A DNA stretch of 64,000 nucleotides from Polaromonas sp. (lineage in GTDB: Bacteria > Pseudomonadota > Gammaproteobacteria > Burkholderiales > Burkholderiaceae_C). The notes beneath the pieces were generated by a model. It worked only from the letters and a program-made list of their open reading frames with translations. It ran no database searches and had not been told where the DNA came from. Numbering within the stretch: the first letter of the stretch is position 1; the number at the start of each line of letters is the position of its first letter. The stretch covers positions 1-64,000 of the forward strand of contig JAQGLT010000127.1 in assembly GCA_028292745.1 (NCBI GenBank), in the 5' to 3' direction. Of this stretch, positions 1 through 8,172 are shown one piece after another. A program made the position numbers and the translations under genes.

Positions 1-60
1 CAGCTCATCGAGTTCGCTCAACTGCTCGGCAGTAACTCCGTCGAGATGAATTGGTCGCAT
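1..60 (-). CDS. Partial transposase N-terminus, possibly IS630-like
   Basis: A minus-strand reading frame starts at the ATG at 58-60 and runs off the left edge. An excellent GGAGG ribosome-binding site lies about 5 bases upstream of that ATG. The 20 visible residues begin MRPIHLDGVTAEQLSELDEL, which resembles from memory the N-terminus of IS630-family transposases that continue into a helix-turn-helix. The family call rests on only 20 residues. The start itself is well supported, the identity is not. Confidence 0.45.
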   Translation of the reverse strand, partial: MRPIHLDGVTAEQLSELDEL

Positions 61-428
61 GACTACCTCCTTGCAGGACAGCCTTTATGCGCCCAACATA
101 CCACTAAATTTCTAACGCTGTACTTAGTCGTATTCATAGGCTTGTTCCTATCCGTAAAGATAAGCTGCAAGGGCTTCCTCGTTTACGCAACAGGTTTCGA
201 CAGTTTTCTTCACAGTGCGTGCAATGAGTCCGAAGGTGCGGACGGCGAAGCTGCAAACGGTCATTAATGCGGTTTCTGACCGCAGACCCTGATGTAAGAC
301 GCGCGCTGGAGACCCAATCGATAGCCGAGGTCAAGAATGCCTCCTACTCCTAATCTTTATCGGTCACTTCCAGCGCAGGTCCAACCTTCAAACATCAATC
401 AGTGCACATCAAGCAGTGAACAGCCCTC
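61..428. other. Gene-free stretch beside insertion-sequence debris
   Basis: No convincing gene is seen on either strand. Short open frames here lack recognisable motifs. The part nearest 428 is probably the 3' non-coding end of the IS110-type element and the part nearest 61 the upstream region of the IS630-like fragment. I could not define insertion ends or target duplications by eye. Confidence 0.4.
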
Positions 429-1446
429 TCATGCCGGCATTTTGAAACTTTCCCCTCGAGATAGTACGGCCCAACACATGCGGGCGTTTTTTGCTGCAAT
501 TGCCACGATCGCTTTCCAGTAACCTACCCGAGTGGCCAGTTGAATTGCCCAGCGGCTGACCGGATCACTTCTGCCGCCGGCGCTCTGCAACACTGATTGC
601 GCGCCCAGTATCAGCAGCATGCGTAGGTAGGAGTCACCGGCCTTCGTAATGCGCCCCAAGCGCTGCTTTCCACCGGAACTGTACTGACCTGGCACCAAAC
701 CTAGCCAGGCCGACAATTGACGCCCGCATTTGAACTCTTGGCCGCGTCCGATCATCGCTACCAATGCTGTAGCCGTGGTGGGCCCCACCCCCGGCAGGCG
801 CATCAGTTGCTGTGCAGCCGTGGATTGCTTGGCGATCTGTTCGATGTGCCGGTCATACTGTGCAATCCGATCGTCAAGATGGCTCAGTTCGCAAAGCCAA
901 GTCGCCGATCACGGTGTTTGTCCAACCGGGAAGATCCTCCAACTGCGCCATTGCCTCGCGGCGAACGGTCTGTGCCTTTAATGGCAGCACGATTCCAAAC
1001 TCGGACAGCAAGCCGCGGATGCGGTTGATAGTGGCCGTGCGTTGCGCCACGAATCCCTGCCGGGCGCGATGCACAAGCAGCTCGCTTTGCTGTTGCACGC
1101 TCTTGAGAGGCACAAACCGCATAGTGGGTCGGGAGACGGCTTCGCAGATTGCTGCAGCATCGGCTGCATCATTCTTGCCCAGTTTGCCCGACATACGATA
1201 GGGTGTAACGAACTTGGGCGCCATCAATCGCACAGTGTGTCCCATGCCGACGAACAGCCGTGCCCAGTGATGCGCTCCGGAACACGCCTCCATTCCAATC
1301 AGGCACGGAGGTAACGAGGCAATGAGTTCCAGGAGCTTGCCGCGCGCAACACTGGGGCGCATCAAAGCAGCTTTGCCAGATGCATCCACGCCATGCACGA
1401 CAAACACATTCTTCGCCAGATCAATACCAACAGTCACGATAGCCAT
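429..1446 (-). pseudogene. IS110-type transposase, broken by a one-base frameshift
   Basis: Two minus-strand frames together make one IS110-family DEDD transposase of about 340 residues. The N-terminal part, starting at the ATG 1444-1446, carries GIDLAKN, GMEACSGAHHWA and KNDAADA, which hold the family's acidic residues. The C-terminal part carries RLPGVGPTTATAL and AGDSYLRMLL, the Transposase_20 domain with its conserved serine. The reading frame shifts near 891: removing one base there joins GDLAL to ELSHLDDRIAQYD. As read, the first frame ends at a TGA a few codons later. An earlier in-frame ATG at 1525-1527 exists, but the family N-terminus fits 1446. The copy is probably inactive unless frameshifting occurs. 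Confidence 0.85.
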
Positions 1447-1645
1447 GGCATCCCTTTCGCACAAGTTGATGAAATCTTGACCCTCATCTTGGCACCAGAC
1501 GGTCTGGGACGAGGAAGGCCCTTTCATTCAATAGACCATGTCCGGTGATTCAGGGGGCTAGCTCACGCAGACCCCACAGCGCCTTGGGCTACCAGCTCCC
1601 AGCTTCCCGGATCTACGGGAACAACCTATTGCAATTCAACAGCTA
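1447..1645 (-). other. Non-coding left end of the IS110-type element, possible bridge RNA
   Basis: About 200 bases without a gene separate the transposase start from the IS1182-type fragment. IS110-group elements are known to encode a structured bridge RNA in the non-coding end upstream of the transposase, and this stretch has the right place and size. I did not derive a fold or guide loops. The boundary near 1645 is inferred from the point where the neighbouring IS1182 similarity stops. Confidence 0.3.
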
Positions 1646-1808
1646 GCTGACCACGGCACGGGTCCAGCGCGGTGAAGTCCTCGTCGCGGTAAAGTTCGGC
1701 GAACTCATCACGCAGTCGAGTGACCACCATACCGCAGGGAAAGGCGGCTTGGGCCACGCGCATCGTCTCGGCAGGGATCCGGCCGATCGGGCTGGGATGC
1801 AAACTCAT
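1626..1808 (-). pseudogene. N-terminal fragment of an IS1182-type transposase
   Basis: Sixty residues beginning MSLHPSPIGRIPAETMRVA and continuing through FAELYRDEDFTALDP look like the N-terminus of IS1182-family transposases, which start MSLHP..IGPIP and normally exceed 400 residues. Resemblance ends near residue 54, around 1642-1647, where I would expect an EAPWRL-type continuation. The fragment is therefore truncated, probably at the IS110 junction. The missing remainder was not found on the other side of the IS110-type element, so a simple insertion does not explain the arrangement. Confidence 0.6.
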
Positions 1809-2054
1809 CGGGTACCTCCTGGGTTACAGCTTCAATGCTGTATACAAGCTTGTCCAAAAAGCCGTCCCGCTGCAATTGCCGACAGTATCTAGGTGAAGCC
1901 AGCCACCCATTTTTGATTCGGTGCATCCGCCTGGAACTGCCGGTCGACCCGGTCCAGCGGGCATGCCGCCTTGCGCGGCACTGATGATTGTTCCCACCAC
2001 TCTACTGCAATAGCAAATAATGGGTTATAAAAACGCATTGAACAAAAGGAAAAA

Positions 2055-2921
2055 ATGGAAAAAAAGCTGTTTGAAGTCGCTCCTGCTTTCGAATATCCAC
2101 GTGTGTTGTCAATTGCAGGTTCAGACAGTGGCGGTGGGGCTGGTATCCAAGCTGATCTCAAAACTTTTGCAGCCCTTGGTTGTTTTGGAATGACGGCCAT
2201 CACTGCCTTGACTGCCCAGAACACGCAGGGTGTACGCTCAATTCACGGTGTTCCACCTCAAATGGTTTCTGATCAAATTGATGCGGTACTTGAGGACATA
2301 GGTGCCAGTGCCGTGAAAATTGGCATGCTTCATTCGCCTGACATTGTGCAAATCGTGGCTGATGCAATTGACCGCCATGCTTTGCGAAGCGTTGTACTCG
2401 ATCCTGTCATGGTCGCGACGAGCGGTGCCGTGTTAATTGAGAACTCTGCGATTTCAATTCTGGTTCGCGAGTTGTTTTCACGGGTGACTTTGATCACGCC
2501 CAATCTGGATGAGGCTGAATTATTGGTGGGAATGACATTGCGCAATGAAAGCGAAATGCAATTAGCGGCCGAGAAACTGCTTTCCATGGGAGCCCACGCA
2601 GTTTTGCTTAAAGGCGGTCATTTACAGGGTGATGTAGTCGCTGATCTTTTGATGACCCAAGAGCGTGAATCTTTATGGATGCGTGCCCCACGCATTCACA
2701 CGCGCAATACCCATGGTACTGGATGCACGCTTTCCTCAGCTATTGCAGCTCATCTGGCATTGGGTATCGGCTTGCTGGAAGCAGTGCGTTTGGCGCATGC
2801 TTATGTGCGTTCTGCACTGGAGGCTGGTGCCAGCGTGCGCACCGGTGCAGGTGAAGGGCCACTGAATCATGGCCATTCACCGGTTGCCATGCGACTTAAA
2901 CCATTGGAAGAGTTAATTTGA
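2055..2921 (+). CDS. thiD: Bifunctional hydroxymethylpyrimidine kinase/phosphomethylpyrimidine kinase
   Basis: ThiD phosphorylates HMP and HMP-phosphate in the cytosol to give the pyrimidine diphosphate used in thiamine synthesis. The 288-residue protein has a ribokinase-like fold signature: [19 protein letters not shown] at about residues 19-37, an internal VLDPVM segment, and the C-terminal anion-hole motif [15 protein letters not shown] upstream supports the ATG at 2055. Length is slightly above the usual 260-270 because of about 15 extra N-terminal residues. It stands alone: upstream is insertion-sequence debris and downstream a convergent gene. I saw no TPP riboswitch in front of it. Its codons are less GC-rich than those of the cys block. 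Confidence 0.95.
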   Translation: MEKKLFEVAPAFEYPRVLSIAGSDSGGGAGIQADLKTFAALGCFGMTAITALTAQNTQGVRSIHGVPPQMVSDQIDAVLEDIGASAVKIGMLHSPDIVQIVADAIDRHALRSVVLDPVMVATSGAVLIENSAISILVRELFSRVTLITPNLDEAELLVGMTLRNESEMQLAAEKLLSMGAHAVLLKGGHLQGDVVADLLMTQERESLWMRAPRIHTRNTHGTGCTLSSAIAAHLALGIGLLEAVRLAHAYVRSALEAGASVRTGAGEGPLNHGHSPVAMRLKPLEELI

Positions 2922-3000
2922 ATCTTGACGGCCACACTGCTGGAGCGTTCAAAATACAAAAGCCGGCTAGAACCAAATATGCGCAAGGTCGTGGCACTCA

Positions 3001-4101
3001 TCAATCGAATACTGGCGATTCCACACCGAGTACCTTGTGGAGCTTCGAGCTGGTAGTGGTGTATTGCAATTGAATTTTCTTGTCCGGGAAAATGAAGGGC
3101 GCAGCACCAAATGCGGCTAGGACGCACTCATGAAAGCCGCTCAAAATCAGTTTCTTTTTGCCTGGGTAGGTATTGATATCGCCCACTGCGAAGATGCCCG
3201 GAACACTGGTGGAAAATTTTTCGGTGTCGACTTTAACCTGCTTGCGTTCAATATCCAGGCCCCAATTCGCAATGGGCCCAAGCTTTGGTGACAGGCCAAA
3301 AAATACCAGCATGACATCCAGTGGCACGATGCGGGTGATGCCGTCGGCGCCCGTTACCTTGGCGGCCGTCAGCCTGCCATCTTTCTCATCGTAACCAGTG
3401 ACTTGGCCAACCACGAACTGCATCTTAGAGGCGTCGCAAAATTCCTTCATTTTGGCAACGCTGGACGGTGCCGCCGTGAACACGTCGCGGCGATGAATCA
3501 AGATCACGCTCTCGGCTTTGTTGGGGCCTTCGGCTGCGAAGTTCAAGGCCCAATCCACTGCGGAATCACCGCCACCGACAATCACCAGGTTTTTGCCTGC
3601 AAAATCGGCCGGGTTCTTGACTCGGTAAAATAGCTGGCTGTTGTCAAACTGCTCTAGACCCTCCACGCGCAGGAGCTTGGGCTGGAAAGCCCCCACGCCG
3701 GCGGCGAGGAAAATCGTCTTCGTCAGAAAATTCGTGCCGCTGGAGGTTTCCACAAAAAAACGGCCATCTGGCTGCTTTTCCACTGCATTGACTTCCTGGC
3801 CCAGATGAAAGGTCGGGCTGAAAGGCTTTATCTGTTTCATCAGGTTGTCGGTCAGCTCCTTGCCGGTGCATACCGGAATGGCTGGAATGTCATAGATGGG
3901 CTTGTCAGGGTACAGCTCAATGGGCTGCCCGCCGGGATAACCAAGCGAATCAATCACATGCGCCTTGATTTCAAGCAGTCCCAGCTCGAACACCTGAAAC
4001 AGGCCGACAGGCCCGGCGCCCACAATGACCGCATCGGTTTCAATGGGACCGTCGTACTGAGTCGCGGTGTTGATCACTTCTTGATTCAGTTGAGGCTCCA
4101 T
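3001..4101 (-). CDS. Ferredoxin--NADP reductase, thioredoxin-reductase-like type
   Basis: This 366-residue flavoprotein belongs to the two-dinucleotide-domain ferredoxin-NADP reductases (YumC type). The FAD site VGAGPVG lies at residues 27-33, followed by GYPGGQP; the NADPH site [14 protein letters not shown] is near residues 174-187; GIFAVGDI closes the FAD domain near the C-terminus. There is no CxxC redox pair, so it is not a thioredoxin reductase. It lies downstream of fdxA on the same strand with about 70 bases between them, suggesting the pair works together. Together they follow the cys operon, which lacks a cysJ flavoprotein, so they may supply electrons to CysI; that is inference. 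Confidence 0.88.
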   Translation of the reverse strand: MEPQLNQEVINTATQYDGPIETDAVIVGAGPVGLFQVFELGLLEIKAHVIDSLGYPGGQPIELYPDKPIYDIPAIPVCTGKELTDNLMKQIKPFSPTFHLGQEVNAVEKQPDGRFFVETSSGTNFLTKTIFLAAGVGAFQPKLLRVEGLEQFDNSQLFYRVKNPADFAGKNLVIVGGGDSAVDWALNFAAEGPNKAESVILIHRRDVFTAAPSSVAKMKEFCDASKMQFVVGQVTGYDEKDGRLTAAKVTGADGITRIVPLDVMLVFFGLSPKLGPIANWGLDIERKQVKVDTEKFSTSVPGIFAVGDINTYPGKKKLILSGFHECVLAAFGAAPFIFPDKKIQLQYTTTSSKLHKVLGVESPVFD

Positions 4102-4173
4102 AGGTTGTTGACTTGAATTTCTAGCGGCCTACTGACAAGTCCAACACTGCACCGTCATGGTTGATGTGCCCGG

Positions 4174-4503
4174 TCAGCGCACCAGCTCAGCGAGCTTGCC
4201 CGTCTTGTCTTTCCACTCCTCGGCATCCGGCAACGCGTCCTTGCGCTTGGTGATGCTTTTCCAGCCAGGGGCATGGGTCAGGTCGGCATTGATCTTGATG
4301 AAATGCAACTGATCGGCAGGCAGGTCTTCTTCCGCGTAAATGGCATTCACCGGGCACTCTGGAATGCACACGGCGCAATCGATGCATTCGTCCGGATCGA
4401 TCACCAGCATGTTCGGGCCTTCGCGGAAGCAGTCCACGGGGCAGACGTCCACACAATCGGTGTATTTGCAGCGGATGCAGGAATCGGAAACGACGTGTGT
4501 CAT
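4174..4503 (-). CDS. fdxA: 7Fe (3Fe-4S/4Fe-4S) ferredoxin
   Basis: FdxA is a small cytosolic electron carrier. The 109-residue frame beginning [12 protein letters not shown] contains the paired cluster motifs [18 protein letters not shown] and [17 protein letters not shown], the seven-iron pattern, followed by the FdxA-type C-terminal region with FIKIN and WKSIT. A longer frame reaches upstream to 4572, but family alignment favours the ATG at 4501-4503. The ribosome-binding site is weak. The gene lies between cysN and the reductase on the same strand, 187 bases after cysN. Confidence 0.93.
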   Translation of the reverse strand: MTHVVSDSCIRCKYTDCVDVCPVDCFREGPNMLVIDPDECIDCAVCIPECPVNAIYAEEDLPADQLHFIKINADLTHAPGWKSITKRKDALPDAEEWKDKTGKLAELVR

Positions 4504-4690
4504 GGTGTTGTTGGCTAATCGGTGAAAACCCTGAATTTTAAGGCAATGCCCTGGGCGTTGATCTGACGACATGCATACCTGTGCAAATCCACGGTTTACA
4601 CAGAAATGACATCGAAAAATGAACGGCCAGGCGATGCACCGAAAACACCAGAGTTAAGGTTGCTATAACAGGGTGAGACTTGAAGTGGGG

Positions 4691-6004
4691 CTAGAGAACC
4701 AGCGCGGCGCCGGAGGTCTTATGCGACGCGGTGTCGACCAGCACCAGGGAGCCCAGAACACGCGAACGCAGATAAGGCAGCGTTGCCAGGGGCTCTTGAA
4801 GACTCAGTTCGATATGGCCAATGGCGTTGGGTGGCAGTTCACTGGCATCTTCCTCGGCAAGCGTATTGACGTCGAGCTTGTGAACGATGCGCTTGACCTT
4901 GGCCTTGACCCAGCGATGGCCCTGCAAGGCCCAATAAATGCGGCCGGCGATCAGGGGCTCATCGTCCATCCAGGCAATGGTGACCGCCAGTTCACGGGAG
5001 GGCGCGAACGAATCCGGCGTCAGCAGCCAGTCACCGCGTGACACGTCCACTTCGCGGTCGAGCACGATCCCTGCGCTGTGTCCGGCCTGTACCGATTGCG
5101 CCTGGCGGGTATGCCCCAGCACCTGGGCCACCACGGCGGTTTTTCCGCTGGGCAGGATGGCGACGGTCTGGCCCGGCGCCACAGTGCCGGTCGCCACGCG
5201 GCCCCAGAAAACGCGCCGGCCCTGCGACGTATCGGATGAGGAAGAAAACTTCTCGACCCATTGCACCGGAAAGGCAAAGGCTTCCGCTGTTTCGGCGGGA
5301 GTGGCCGGCAGGGTTTCCAGCAACTGCAGCAGTGACAGGCCTTCATAGCCGCACCAGCCGGGTTTGCCGTCCACCACGTTGAAGCCCTTCAGCGCCGACA
5401 CAGGCACGGTGGCCTTGACCGGGATTTTTGCGGCTTCTGCAAATGCCGCCAGCGCGGCGCTGATATTTTGGTAGGCCAGGCTGGGGTCTTCAACGGCGTC
5501 GAGCTTGTTGACTGCAAAGACAATGGAGGGAACACGCAGCAGGTTGGCCAGCAGCGAATGGCGGCGGGTTTGCTGCAGCAGTTCCAGCGCCGGGTTTTTC
5601 CAGTCGAGTTTCGTCGCATCGACCAGCACCACGGCGGCGTCGGCGCTGGAGGCGGCCGTGACCATGTTGCGGGTGTACTGCTCATGGCCGGGCGCATCGC
5701 CGATGATGAACTTGCGGGCTTCGGTGGCGAAATAGCGGTAGGCCACGTCAATCGTGATGCCTTGCTCGCGCTCGGCCGACAGGCCATCGGTCAGCAGCGC
5801 CAGGTCGGTTTCGCCGGCGCGCTGAACGCCTGCGAGATGGTCTTGCAGCACAGCCTTGCTGTCCACCAGCAAACGCCCGATGAGCGTGCTTTTGCCGTCA
5901 TCAACCGAGCCGCAGGTGATGAACTTCAGCGCCGACTTCAAGTCTTTTTGGCCTGTAGCGCTTGCTGTGTCTGCGCTGCCAGCTATCAATTCCATAGTAG
6001 TCAT
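4691..6004 (-). CDS. cysN: Sulfate adenylyltransferase subunit 1 (GTPase)
   Basis: CysN is the GTP-hydrolysing subunit that drives ATP sulfurylase (CysDN) to make APS from sulfate and ATP. It has EF-Tu-like motifs: GSVDDGKS at 32-39, DAPGHEQY at 103-110 and NKLD at 166-169. The 437 residues are typical of stand-alone CysN. No APS-kinase (CysC) domain follows, in keeping with the APS-reducing CysH here. Its ATG overlaps the cysD stop (ATGA), so translation is coupled. Residues 4 to about 20 are encoded by a copy of the dispersed repeat (5945-6000), so the extreme N-terminus is repeat-derived and not part of the GTPase fold. It is the last gene of a six-gene operon. Confidence 0.96.
   Translation of the reverse strand: MTTMELIAGSADTASATGQKDLKSALKFITCGSVDDGKSTLIGRLLVDSKAVLQDHLAGVQRAGETDLALLTDGLSAEREQGITIDVAYRYFATEARKFIIGDAPGHEQYTRNMVTAASSADAAVVLVDATKLDWKNPALELLQQTRRHSLLANLLRVPSIVFAVNKLDAVEDPSLAYQNISAALAAFAEAAKIPVKATVPVSALKGFNVVDGKPGWCGYEGLSLLQLLETLPATPAETAEAFAFPVQWVEKFSSSSDTSQGRRVFWGRVATGTVAPGQTVAILPSGKTAVVAQVLGHTRQAQSVQAGHSAGIVLDREVDVSRGDWLLTPDSFAPSRELAVTIAWMDDEPLIAGRIYWALQGHRWVKAKVKRIVHKLDVNTLAEEDASELPPNAIGHIELSLQEPLATLPYLRSRVLGSLVLVDTASHKTSGAALVL
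5945..6000 (-). repeat. Dispersed repeat copy inside the start of cysN
   Basis: On the minus strand this 56-base block matches the copy at 8084-8139 at 47 of 56 positions by eye, without gaps. It contains the family's marks: ATAGCTG near one end and ACAGGCCAAAAA at the other. It encodes cysN codons just after the start. Confidence 0.85.
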
Positions 6005-6936
6005 CAGAAATACCCGTCTTTCTTGCGCTTTTCCATCGAAGCGTCGGAGGTTTTGTCGTCCATGCGCGTGGCGCCGCGTTCGCTCACGTCGGCCGCCAGC
6101 GTTTCAATCACGATTTCGGCGGCCGTGGCAGCCGTGCTGTCGACCGGGCAGGTGCAGGTGATGTCGCCCACGGTGCGAAAGCGCACGGTTTTTTCAACAA
6201 TCTGCTCGTCACCCCGCGCGGGGGTGAGATCGGTGACCGGCACCAGGAGGCCCTTGCGCTCGACCACCTTGCGCTGATGCGCGTAGTAGAGCGAAGGCAA
6301 TTCGATCTGCTCGCGCTCGATGTACTGCCACACGTCCAGCTCGGTCCAGTTGGAGATGGGAAACACGCGGAAATGCTCGCCGGGTTGCATCCGGGTATTG
6401 AACTGCGTCCAGAGTTCGGGGCGCTGGGCCTTGGGCTGCCACTGGCCGATGCTGTCGCTGTGCGAAAATATGCGCTCCTTGGCGCGCGCCTTTTCTTCAT
6501 CGCGCCGCGCGCCGCCGATCAGCGCATCGAAGCGGAATTCGTCGATGGCTTCAAGCAGCGTGACCGACTGATGCACATTGCGCGATTCGCCGGGATGGGC
6601 CAGGCGCACCGTGCCGCGTTTCATTGAATCCTCGACATTGCGAACGATCAGCTCGGCGCCCAGCTCTTTCGCGCGCGAGTCACGGAAATCGGTCACTTCA
6701 TGAAAGTTGTGGCCGGTGTCGATCATCAGCAGCGGATAGGGAATGCGGCCGATGCCGAACGCCTTTTCGGCGCACTTGAGCATCACCAGCGAGTCCTTGC
6801 CGCCCGAAAACAACAGGGTGGGGCGCTCGAAGGCGGCGGCGACTTCGCGCAGGATGAAGATGGTCTCTTCTTCCAGCGCATCAAGATGGGAGTTGCTCAG
6901 CTTGGCAAGCAACTGGGTGTCGGCTCTGGCGTTCAT
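6004..6936 (-). CDS. cysD: Sulfate adenylyltransferase subunit 2
   Basis: CysD is the adenylyl-transferring subunit of ATP sulfurylase. The 310-residue protein has the PP-loop motif SGGKDS at 44-49, the family segment GGARRDEEKARAKERIFS, and a C-terminal RKKDGYF ending typical of CysD. The ATG at 6934-6936 overlaps the cysH stop, and its own stop overlaps the cysN start, so cysH-cysD-cysN form a tightly coupled string. Length agrees with the family norm of about 300 residues. Confidence 0.97.
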   Translation of the reverse strand: MNARADTQLLAKLSNSHLDALEEETIFILREVAAAFERPTLLFSGGKDSLVMLKCAEKAFGIGRIPYPLLMIDTGHNFHEVTDFRDSRAKELGAELIVRNVEDSMKRGTVRLAHPGESRNVHQSVTLLEAIDEFRFDALIGGARRDEEKARAKERIFSHSDSIGQWQPKAQRPELWTQFNTRMQPGEHFRVFPISNWTELDVWQYIEREQIELPSLYYAHQRKVVERKGLLVPVTDLTPARGDEQIVEKTVRFRTVGDITCTCPVDSTAATAAEIVIETLAADVSERGATRMDDKTSDASMEKRKKDGYF

Positions 6937-7718
6937 GCGGTGATCTCTCGGATGGGAATGATGCTGGAAAGCGGTTCAAACGCGGCGGGTTCCTGCGCTT
7001 CATGGCTGCCGTCGGCGGCCACATGCAGGCCGCATTCCTTGGCGCTTTCGTTTTCCCACCACCAGCGGCCGGAGCGGAAATCCTCGCCCAGCGTCACGGC
7101 ACGGGTGCAGGGCGCGCAGCCGATGCTGGGGAAGAACTGGTCATGCAGCGGGTTGTAGGGAATCTCGTTTTGCGAAATGCAGTGCCAGATGTCGCCCTGC
7201 GTCCACTCGACCAGCGGATTGATCTTGACGCGCTCCGGCTGCTGCTCGATGTCATGGACTTCGGCCCTGGCAGCAGATTGCTCGCGGCGCAGGCCGGTCA
7301 GCCAGCCTTTCTTGCCGGCCAGGGCGCGCTCCAGCGGCTCCATCTTGCGGATGTGGCAGCACTGCTTGCGCAGGTCCAGGCTTTTGTACATTGCCTCAAG
7401 GCCGTGGGTCTGGACAAACGCCGACGCTGCCGCCGCCTCCGGGCGGTACACCTCGACCTTGATACCGTAGCGATCTTCGATGCGGCCGATCAGCGCGACG
7501 GTTTCCGCATGGAGCATGCCGGTGTCGAGCACGAAAATGCTGGCGTCGATGCCGGCTTCCCGCATCAGGTGCGTCACGACCACGTCTTCAGCGCCCAGGC
7601 TGGAGGCTTGCGTCAGGGGCGAATAGGCGATGGCCGACGATTTCAGCAAGGCCAGACTGCGCGCGAGTTTTTGCGCAAAATCGGCTGAAGGCTTGGCGTA
7701 AAGAGAAATAGCGCTCAT
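6933..7718 (-). CDS. cysH: Adenylyl-sulfate (APS) reductase
   Basis: CysH reduces activated sulfate to sulfite with thioredoxin. Besides the PP-loop fold, this 261-residue protein has the [4Fe-4S] ligands of APS-type reductases: adjacent cysteines at 120-121 (QCCHIRKMEPL) and CAPC at 201-204, plus the catalytic cysteine in KECGLH at 229. PAPS-specific enzymes lack the cluster cysteines, so APS is the likely substrate, which fits the absence of an APS kinase. AAAGGAG precedes the ATG. It follows the DUF934 gene by 11 bases and overlaps cysD. Confidence 0.95.
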   Translation of the reverse strand: MSAISLYAKPSADFAQKLARSLALLKSSAIAYSPLTQASSLGAEDVVVTHLMREAGIDASIFVLDTGMLHAETVALIGRIEDRYGIKVEVYRPEAAAASAFVQTHGLEAMYKSLDLRKQCCHIRKMEPLERALAGKKGWLTGLRREQSAARAEVHDIEQQPERVKINPLVEWTQGDIWHCISQNEIPYNPLHDQFFPSIGCAPCTRAVTLGEDFRSGRWWWENESAKECGLHVAADGSHEAQEPAAFEPLSSIIPIREITA

Positions 7719-7729
7719 AGCGGCTCCTT

Positions 7730-8134
7730 TCAGGCGCTGGCCGGTGCTGCGGACACGAAGTGCGGGCGGATGTCCACGGCGTCGCCCTGGTACTTGCCGA
7801 CGCCGTAGCCGGGATAGGCCGCCAGCACGCGCTGGGCAATCGCTAGATCCTGATCGGCGCGCAGCACGGCCACGTCAAAGCCGCTGCGCTCCATTTGCGC
7901 CAGCTGGTCCACCAGCACATCGCCGGTGGCCCGGATTTCGCCCTGGAACCCCAGGCGGCGGCGCAGCAGGAAAGCCTGGCTGAACGCCCGGCCATCGCTG
8001 AACTTCGGAAAGTTCAGGTCAATCCGGTCCACGCCGGCGAGGTCAAGCTGCAGGGGATCGGCAGTATTTGCCAGTTCAATGACTTTTTGGCCTGTGGCGC
8101 ATGCAGCGCCTGCGCTGGCAGCTATTAATTTCAT
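7730..8134 (-). CDS. DUF934 family protein of the sulfite-reductase operon
   Basis: DUF934 proteins are small and commonly sit beside cysI and cysH in proteobacteria; their biochemical role is not settled. The core here runs from about residue 40 (LNFPKFSDGRAFSQAFLLRR, then GDVLVDQLAQMERSGFD), matching the family. At 134 residues it is shorter than many members because the N-terminal part is different. Its first 17 or so residues, MKLIAASAGAACATGQK, including the start codon, are encoded by a dispersed-repeat copy at 8084-8139. No strong ribosome-binding site precedes that ATG, only AGAG. The true start could therefore be questioned, but no better in-frame start is evident. Confidence 0.85.
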   Translation of the reverse strand: MKLIAASAGAACATGQKVIELANTADPLQLDLAGVDRIDLNFPKFSDGRAFSQAFLLRRRLGFQGEIRATGDVLVDQLAQMERSGFDVAVLRADQDLAIAQRVLAAYPGYGVGKYQGDAVDIRPHFVSAAPASA

Positions 8135-8139
8135 AGTAA
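8084..8139 (-). repeat. Dispersed repeat copy forming the start of the DUF934 gene
   Basis: This 56-base block is the closest relative in the window of the block at 5945-6000. The minus-strand copy contains the ATG of the DUF934 gene in its TACTATGAAATTAATAGCTG part and ends ACAGGCCAAAAA. It is directly readable as codons 1 to about 17. Confidence 0.85.
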
Positions 8140-8172
8140 TTCTCTACTTTTCAGGTACAACGTGAAGGCCTT

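Noticed and set aside
880-900. Programmed frameshift in the IS110-type transposase
   Set aside because: No slippery A or T run lies at the break, and IS110 transposases are normally made from one frame; a mutation is simpler.
1809-2054. Possible TPP riboswitch before thiD
   Set aside because: I found no CTGAGA-type core or paired arms of the THI element in this leader.
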